DNA of 64,000 nt from Zeus faber (taxonomy: Eukaryota; Chordata; Actinopteri; Zeiformes; Zeidae), in NCBI GenBank assembly GCA_960531495.1, contig OY482848.1, positions 30,881,177 to 30,945,176 of the forward strand, given 5' to 3'. The notes under the pieces are model-generated. The model was not told the origin of the DNA. It saw only the letters and a program-made list of their open reading frames with translations, and did not search any database. The stretch's first letter is position 1, and every line of letters starts with the position of its first letter. Shown in pieces: positions 57,901 through 64,000 of the stretch. Position numbers and translations under genes: made by a program.

Positions 57901-60271
57901 GGAACTCATGAATTACATGACTTCCGACAGCATTGCAATTCTGATTTTCCAACACAAAAGCTAATTTCCATTTATTGGAATTTAGTGGAAATCAAAAAAT
58001 AAATATGTTCACAGCACACCTGGCAAGTTTTTGAAAAAGACTGCTCCATTTTCTGTCCTGCAAACCTAATCGTATTGCTGGATACAAAACCTTGATCAGC
58101 AGACAATGTTGTCTCCTCTATTCGGATGCATTTTATCATATGGTTTAACACACCTGGCAATAAGAGCAAGAAGAAATGCTGCATGTGAAGTGGCATACTA
58201 TTTAGGATGCCAAACAAGTGTTTAGTATGAACCCATAGTATGGATCAAACAGTATGAGAAAGGTGCCAGGATGACGTACTCCATCCACTGAAATATGGTA
58301 ATATGCAAACACTGCAAACAAGAATGTGTGATGTAGTTTGTCCAAGAAGCCATCGTTCTTTTTACTCACATACTAAAGTACACTGGACGATACTACAAGC
58401 TAACATGTAGTATGTTTTACGCCATTCAAGACGAAAAAGTTGGTTCAAAAATCGAGATTCAAGGAGATGGGAGCTCTGCATGGGCAGTTTGAGGGGACAG
58501 TGTCCACTTTCAGTATCATGGCTGTCACACCAATGATTCATGCAATGCCAGGCTTACTTAACGTACCAGAAAAATACCCCACTGAAATCACTCCAAACAC
58601 TACAAACTCAAACTCAAAATAAGTACTTGTCAAGGCTCTCAAGTCTATACTTGGAGTGTTTCCTCTCACTGGAGTATCTCACTCTGGAGTATGTGGCACC
58701 ACATACCCAATGTTAACCGCACTGTTTCTCTCCTGCCACCCCCTCTAGGTTGGCGAGACCTTCTGGATCACAGAGGAGATCATGGGACTGACAATACTTG
58801 CTGCCGGAACCTCCATCCCCGACCTGATCACCAGCGTGATTGTTGCTCGGAAGGGCCTGGGCGACATGGCCGTGTCCAGCTCTGTGGGTTCCAACATCTT
58901 CGACATCACCGTGGGGTGAGTCCAACAAACAGGGAGACATTCATTGTGAATCCAGGGGTACCGTTTACTTAATTCCCCTCTGAGCAAATGCATCAATTTA
59001 TCTGGGATAGTTACGATAGATAGTAGTTACGATCAGTAAAACTTTCAGTTTAGAAGAAAGTATCTCGCCAACAAGTTTCAACTCTGGGGATAGTTGCGCA
59101 TACTGCCAGAGGTGGAAAATTCCAGCTTCAGAAAGTCAAAGTCCTGCCCGGTTTTCTCTCCACCCGTGCACTGATTCGGCCGATGTACCACAGGGTGGTG
59201 CTAATTAGCACACCCACATGGTTGACTCAAAAGATGAATGATTAGGATGGAAGGATTTAGGTAACTCTTATTTTGAAATGGTAGAAAAGAAAGGACCTAC
59301 ATTTTGACCCTGATGAAAGTTATTTTCAAAGTTACAAGGAAAAGTGAGTGAGATTTTTTCTCTTCATTTCGATTGCCTTTAACTCGCTCGTTCTTTCTCT
59401 CTTTTCCGATCTCTGATCTCTTTTCTCATCTTTTCTGATTCTTTTCCTCTTATTCTGCTATCCCTTCTACCCTCCTCCTCCCCTTTCTCCTCATCTTATG
59501 TTCTCCTTTCACCTCTCTTCTTCTTCTCTCTCCTATTTTCCCCTCTGCCTCTCCTCTATCCTCCTCTCCTCTTCATTCATTTTCTATCCACAATACTCTT
59601 CCTCTCCTCTCCTCACTCCTCCCTCCCCCCTCTCATTCTCCCCATCTTTTCTTCTCCTCTCCTTTCTGCTGTTATGCTCCTCTCCTTACCGCTCTCCTTC
59701 GCTCATCTCCTTTCCTCACGCCTTCCCTCCTCTCCCCCCTCTCCTCTCATCTTCTTCTCTCCTCACTTCATTTCCTCTCCTCTCCCCCTCTTCTCTCCTC
59801 TCCTCTATGCTCCTCTCTCCGTTGCCTCTCCTCTCTCCTCCTGTCCACCCTCTCTCCTCTTCTCACTCCTCCTCGTGCCTTTCCTCTCCTCTTTTTCTTC
59901 CCCTCTCCCTTCTCACCTTCTCCTCCTCTCCTCTCACCTCCTTTCCTTTCTCATTCTCTCGTCTCGTAATTTCCTCTCATCTCCTTTCCACTCCTCTTCT
60001 CTCTCTCTCCTCCTCCCCCAGGCTGCCATTCCCATGGCTCCTGTACAACATTATTAACGATTTCAAGCCGGTGCAGGTGAGCAGCAACGGCCTGTTCTGT
60101 GCCATCGTGCTCCTCTTCCTCATGCTCCTCTTCGTCATCATCTCCATCGCCGCCAGCAGTTGGAAGATGAGCAAGCTGCTGGGCTCCTTCATGTTCGTGC
60201 TATACTTTGTCTTCCTCATCATCAGCGTCATGCTGGAGGACAAAGTTATCGTCTGTCCCGTCTCTATCTGA
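38779..60271 (+). CDS. slc24a2: K+-dependent Na+/Ca2+ exchanger NCKX2, nine coding exons
   Basis: This plasma-membrane exchanger extrudes Ca2+ and K+ in exchange for Na+; the mammalian protein is prominent in neurons and cone photoreceptors. Exons 38779-39699, 52842-52877, 53071-53182, 53293-53370, 53713-53816, 54684-54821, 55036-55125, 58749-58915 and 60022-60271 join in frame to 631 codons plus stop; the human protein is about 661. Seen in the protein: a cleavable or first membrane segment at 49-71, an N-glycosylation sequon N99-H-S, alpha-1 repeat [17 protein letters not shown] with E188, a variable acidic cytosolic loop (about 284-440), alpha-2 repeat [17 protein letters not shown] with D518, and a C-terminus ending CPVSI. 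NCKX2 rather than NCKX1 is favoured by the short loop and by [15 protein letters not shown] and [12 protein letters not shown]. Confidence 0.96.
41691..41743. repeat. (AT)n microsatellite
   Basis: About 53 bp of pure AT. Confidence 0.97.
42950..43105 (-). mobile_element. hAT-like terminal fragment
   Basis: On the minus strand it starts cagggccggctcttcctata and continues ggccagataggcg, the familiar end of fish hAT elements. The other end is absent. It shares a core with 27640-27740. Confidence 0.6.
44231..44298. repeat. (TA)n(TG)n compound microsatellite
   Basis: About 40 bp of TA followed by 28 bp of TG. Confidence 0.97.
44765..44832. repeat. (TA)n microsatellite
   Basis: About 68 bp of TA with further AT-rich repeats to 44910. 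Confidence 0.97.
45620..45715 (-). repeat. LINE-like 3' tail, inverted
   Basis: agttcaagattcaagacatc followed by tttgtcacatacag and gcagtgaaatgtcatgac is the reverse complement of the tail at 12540-12596. Confidence 0.55.
46458..46545 (-). repeat. LINE-like 3' tail, inverted
   Basis: ggattcaagattcaagattc, then ggtttatttgtcacatacg and gcaatgaaatgtcatta. Same tail as 45620-45715, with three ttgaatc-type units. Confidence 0.6.
47889..47916. repeat. (AAT)n microsatellite
   Basis: About nine AAT/ATA units. Confidence 0.95.
48164..48350. mobile_element. MITE family C, copy with decayed right end
   Basis: It starts caggtactcctcacttaacg and keeps the family body (gttccgttcctagg, ggtaagggggcg, cagtactgacagactg). 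The right terminal repeat is not found. Confidence 0.7.
48485..49380. repeat. Probable decayed interspersed repeat
   Basis: Its left part has gtgtcgttcgtgaacgattc and its right part has gaacgaatcttttgaatgaa, suggesting distantly related inverted ends. No transposase is seen and the class is not assigned. Confidence 0.35.
50640..50935 (+). repeat. Dispersed repeat family A, near-complete copy
   Basis: It runs from a 5' hairpin (gccccccaagtggcg) through cacagagacacagacgac, ttattgtagag, catgtcatgacacaggctcc, gtgtggggatgggg and aaccaacgagcg to ggtgtggctgctcaag. It is one of the best copies for defining the family length (about 300 bp). Confidence 0.75.
51240..51490. repeat. Dispersed repeat with gcatactatttga block
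   Basis: Words such as cgcatactatttgatgcatg and cggacacactaaacaggc are related to 58190-58410. Fish genomes carry MITEs with such ends; I cannot define the termini. Confidence 0.4.
51628..51668. repeat. (CA)n microsatellite
   Basis: CA array with one interruption. Confidence 0.95.
51841..51880. repeat. (TC)n microsatellite
   Basis: TC array with interruptions. Confidence 0.95.
52842..52877 (+). CDS. slc24a2: slc24a2 coding exon 2, 36-nt microexon (residues 308-319)
   Basis: Acceptor ctcaag|GTCAAT; donor CTGATG|gtgagt. It encodes 12 acidic residues ([12 protein letters not shown]) and is symmetric in phase 0, so it could be skipped without a frameshift. It lies after a 13-kb intron. Confidence 0.8.
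52974..53068. repeat. slc24a2: (TA)n and (TG)n arrays abutting an acceptor
   Basis: The 193-bp intron 2 of slc24a2 is about half TA and TG repeats. The TG part runs right up to the acceptor of coding exon 3. Confidence 0.95.
53071..53182 (+). CDS. slc24a2: slc24a2 coding exon 3 (cytosolic loop)
   Basis: Acceptor gtgtgcag|GCTAAG; donor GAGAGG|gtagga, ending in phase 1. It encodes AKPRLQREG and [19 protein letters not shown], highly conserved in NCKX2. Confidence 0.93.
53187..53263. repeat. slc24a2: (CA)n array filling intron 3
   Basis: A CA array of about 77 bp in an intron of only 110 bp (53183-53292). Confidence 0.97.
53293..53370 (+). CDS. slc24a2: slc24a2 coding exon 4 (cytosolic loop)
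   Basis: Acceptor atttcag|GTCGGT; donor GTGTGG|gtgagc, phase 1. It encodes [18 protein letters not shown]. Confidence 0.92.
53669..53706. repeat. slc24a2: (TC)n array before coding exon 5
   Basis: It serves as the polypyrimidine tract of the acceptor at 53711-53712. Confidence 0.95.
53713..53816 (+). CDS. slc24a2: slc24a2 coding exon 5 (cytosolic loop, variable)
   Basis: Acceptor ccctcag|TCTCTC directly after a (TC)n run; donor GAGGAG|gtgcgg, phase 0. It encodes [18 protein letters not shown]. The exact acceptor is set by phase, since the tract offers few other AGs. Confidence 0.85.
53995..54205 (+). repeat. tRNA-derived SINE
   Basis: The head contains a B-box-like ggttgctggttggatccc. The body has ttgagcaagacacttaaccc and the 3' tail ctttggataaaagcgtctgc followed by caaatgac and a taatgtaa tail. 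This is a well-known fish SINE type, in the sense orientation in slc24a2 intron 5. Confidence 0.8.
54684..54821 (+). CDS. slc24a2: slc24a2 coding exon 6
   Basis: Acceptor gtcaag|GGAAGC; donor AGAGAG|gtggga, phase 0. It encodes the acidic run [14 protein letters not shown] and the next membrane segment ending [10 protein letters not shown]. Confidence 0.94.
54842..54920. repeat. slc24a2: (CA)n array in intron 6
   Basis: CA array of about 79 bp inside the 214-bp intron 54822-55035, near the donor. Confidence 0.97.
55036..55125 (+). CDS. slc24a2: slc24a2 coding exon 7
   Basis: Acceptor tttccag|ACATCC; donor CACCAG|gtaaca, phase 0. It encodes the membrane segment [12 protein letters not shown]. 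Confidence 0.95.
55540..56724 (-). pseudogene. Second retroviral gag remnant (matrix, capsid end, nucleocapsid)
   Basis: On the minus strand a frame starts with ATG-GGT at 56724, the usual myristoylation start of a retroviral matrix. After a charged coiled region (56617-56297), capsid C-terminal fragments appear in broken frames. A CCHC zinc knuckle with spacing C-x2-C-x4-H-x4-C lies in 55868-55602. Much of the N-terminal capsid is missing and several stops and frameshifts are present. No pol is found. It differs from the gag in the 4.6-11.6 kb provirus, which has no such start. Confidence 0.75.
58190..58415. repeat. Dispersed repeat with tagtatg words
   Basis: ggcatactatttaggatgcc and acatgtagtatg words are related to 51240-51490. 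Ends are not defined. Confidence 0.4.
58749..58915 (+). CDS. slc24a2: slc24a2 coding exon 8 (alpha-2 repeat)
   Basis: Acceptor ccctctag|GTTGGC; donor GTGGG|gtgagt, phase 2. It encodes [20 protein letters not shown] with D518 and [14 protein letters not shown]. Confidence 0.96.
58916..60021 (+). other. slc24a2: slc24a2 intron 8 with long pyrimidine tract
   Basis: From about 59380 to the acceptor at 60020-60021 the + strand is almost entirely C and T (ctcctctcc-type words). The tract stays open in the frame of the last exon from 59498. Confidence 0.9.
60022..60271 (+). CDS. slc24a2: slc24a2 coding exon 9 (C-terminus, stop TGA)
   Basis: Acceptor cccccag|GCTGCC restores the split glycine. It encodes [31 protein letters not shown] and the end [12 protein letters not shown]. 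Confidence 0.96.
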
Positions 60272-62545
<2,274 letters not shown>

Positions 62546-62612
62546 CATCCATTTTTTCTTAGTGTAATGGTTAAAGATAGAGTTTTTTACTTGTTACCTT
62601 CAAATGGGATTA

Positions 62613-63347
62613 TTAAAGGATAGATTCACAATTTTTTAAAAATGTTTTAGTTGTTCATATTGGTTTCCATCATTTATAGTTGTTCATAGCAATGCTTTAC
62701 AACCGAGAAACTTACCACTCCGCTGCAGTTCTTACTGTGCTTAAATGCAGTCCAATGAGGCAAACTTTTAAGGCTTAAATTACCACGTTACCTCTCCTTT
62801 TCAAGAACGGGAAACTTTCCATATAATCTGACAGGTTTTATATGATATACTGAAAAAGAATGGTTTGCAACCATTTTTTGCACTTCTGCAAAATTTGTTG
62901 TTTTGGCTACATCATAAAGGACTAGAAACACAAAGCTGCACAGCTGCCTTTTTGTAAGCTACTGTAGCCAAGATTATGTTTTGGCTGTATTGCGGCAATT
63001 GCGAAAAGTAAGTTTGAATGAAATTCCATATTAGTTGTTTAATTATTAATGTTTATATAATATTGTTTATATTTATAAATGAATGTTTAAAAAAAATACA
63101 CTTAGGCACATTAGATAATAATGTGAGATTCTGGTTTTCGAAAAGGAGATTTAAGGTTTTTTAAGGCTTAAATGTTTGCCCCATAGCACTGCATTTAAGA
63201 CAGTGAGAAGTGGAGCTTCTCACTGTGCTCACTTCTCACTGTTTACAATAGTGAAGCATTCAGCGAGGTTGTGCTATGAAGGGTTATAAATGGTGTGAGC
63301 CAATGTTTTAGTAAGGTGGGAAGAAAAATAACAAACCGATCCTTCAA
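62613..63347. mobile_element. Foldback MITE, about 735 bp, complete copy
   Basis: The left end ttaaaggatagattcac and right end (complement: ttgaaggatcggtttg) are inverted, and the arms extend inward for about 180 bp: ggcaaacttttaaggcttaa on the left pairs with ttaaggcttaaatgtttgcc on the right. A TTAA-like site at both ends suggests a TTAA-targeting superfamily. No transposase. Partial copies are at 390-820 and 36420-36700. Confidence 0.7.
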
Positions 63348-64000
63348 GAAATTCACTGCAACCTCTTCATTATGCACTTCTGTATGATATGTATGTATTA
63401 ATCTGTTGAGAGTTTAGTTTTCTCATCCAAACAGGGAACACCCACACTGAGTCATTGTATTATCTGTTGAATGGGTCTGGAAAGATTAATATTGTCGCCA
63501 AAACAAGGCTTAAAAAGTATTTTATCAAGAACCAGCAAGATACATCAACACTGTCTAAATATAGTTTATCCACAATGGGATGAGAAATCGTGACTACGTT
63601 TTTTTCCCCTTCTTGGTTATTTGAACAAAAAAAATTTTTTTTTTTTTTTTTATGAACCTGGCTCTGCTCCATACAGTTAGCCTAGTGTATATTTTTGTGT
63701 TTTGATGCATAGGTGAGTTTCTGCATAGAAATAGATTGTAAACAGCACAACTTCCGTGAGAACTGTGTGTACATAACCTTCCAACTAGGTTACTAGATAG
63801 TTCACCCTCTAATTTAAACACATCCCATTCCAAACTCCATCTTTAAGTTTCACCTTCCCTTAGAGTGCAATATCATCGTTGAAAAGCTGTTTTCCTCAAT
63901 GAAATATCCCAACTGTGAGAATTGTGTGTGTGAATGAGTCAGAGACCGTTTTGACTTACAGCAAAACTAATTGATGAAGCAGTTTTGAAGGTCAACCGAC
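63348..64000. other. Downstream flank, nothing recognised
   Basis: Non-coding, with a run of T at about 63636-63651. Confidence 0.5.

Larger units (their letters stand above)
55126..58748 (+). other. slc24a2: slc24a2 intron 7 with antisense retroviral remnant
   Basis: 3.6 kb. It contains a retroviral gag remnant on the minus strand and AT-rich sequence that may be its leader. At about 57640 the motif aataaacttgacttgacttg resembles a LINE tail. Confidence 0.75.

Noticed and set aside
59498..60021. Open frame through the pyrimidine tract as a novel Ser/Pro/Leu-rich protein
   Set aside because: The composition alone keeps it open, and it joins the last slc24a2 exon across a clear acceptor (cccccag|G).

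Overview
The window is vertebrate nuclear DNA, most likely from a teleost fish. Evidence: split genes with GT-AG introns, two vertebrate proteins readable exon by exon, long dinucleotide microsatellites, and many copies of fish-type repeats (Tc1-like, hAT-like and Harbinger-like MITEs, tRNA-derived SINEs, fish retroelements). No bacterial gene organisation is present, and most open frames are chance or repeat translations. All calls come from reading the sequence; no search was run.

Two host genes are present, both on the + strand. (1) nans, N-acetylneuraminate (sialic acid) synthase, has six coding exons between 16980 and 28569. They join with all phases intact to 359 codons, the length of the human enzyme. 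A polyadenylation signal lies 58 bp past the stop, and paired ETS-type motifs lie about 100 bp before the start. (2) slc24a2, the K+-dependent Na+/Ca2+ exchanger NCKX2, has nine coding exons between 38779 and 60271 (631 codons) and a likely 3' UTR of about 2.3 kb. Both alpha repeats and their acidic ion-binding residues (E188, D518) are intact. The two genes are not functionally linked as far as the sequence shows; they are only neighbours.

Layout. 1-16.8 kb holds no host gene and is a repeat graveyard: a Tc1 remnant, a SINE, a class I-like endogenous retrovirus (4625-11639, minus strand) with both LTRs, PBS, polypurine tract and a 4-bp target duplication, nested inside an older dispersed repeat, and then a minus-strand Ty3/Gypsy element whose integrase lies upstream of its reverse transcriptase (Gmr1-like order). 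16.86-28.65 kb is nans, with several non-autonomous DNA transposons in its introns. 28.65-38.5 kb is intergenic and contains a diverged local duplication (about 31.13 and 32.3 kb). 38.5-62.55 kb is slc24a2: a 13-kb first coding intron rich in AT/CA arrays, then a run of four very short introns that each carry a microsatellite, an antisense gag remnant in intron 7, and a 640-bp pyrimidine tract before the last exon. 62.55-64 kb is downstream flank with a long foldback repeat.

I did not find a convincing new biological system. The best leads are the microsatellite-laden introns around the NCKX2 cytosolic-loop exons together with the apparent absence of the optional 17-residue exon, the duplicated non-coding segments between the genes, and the nested retrovirus with its unusually long leader.
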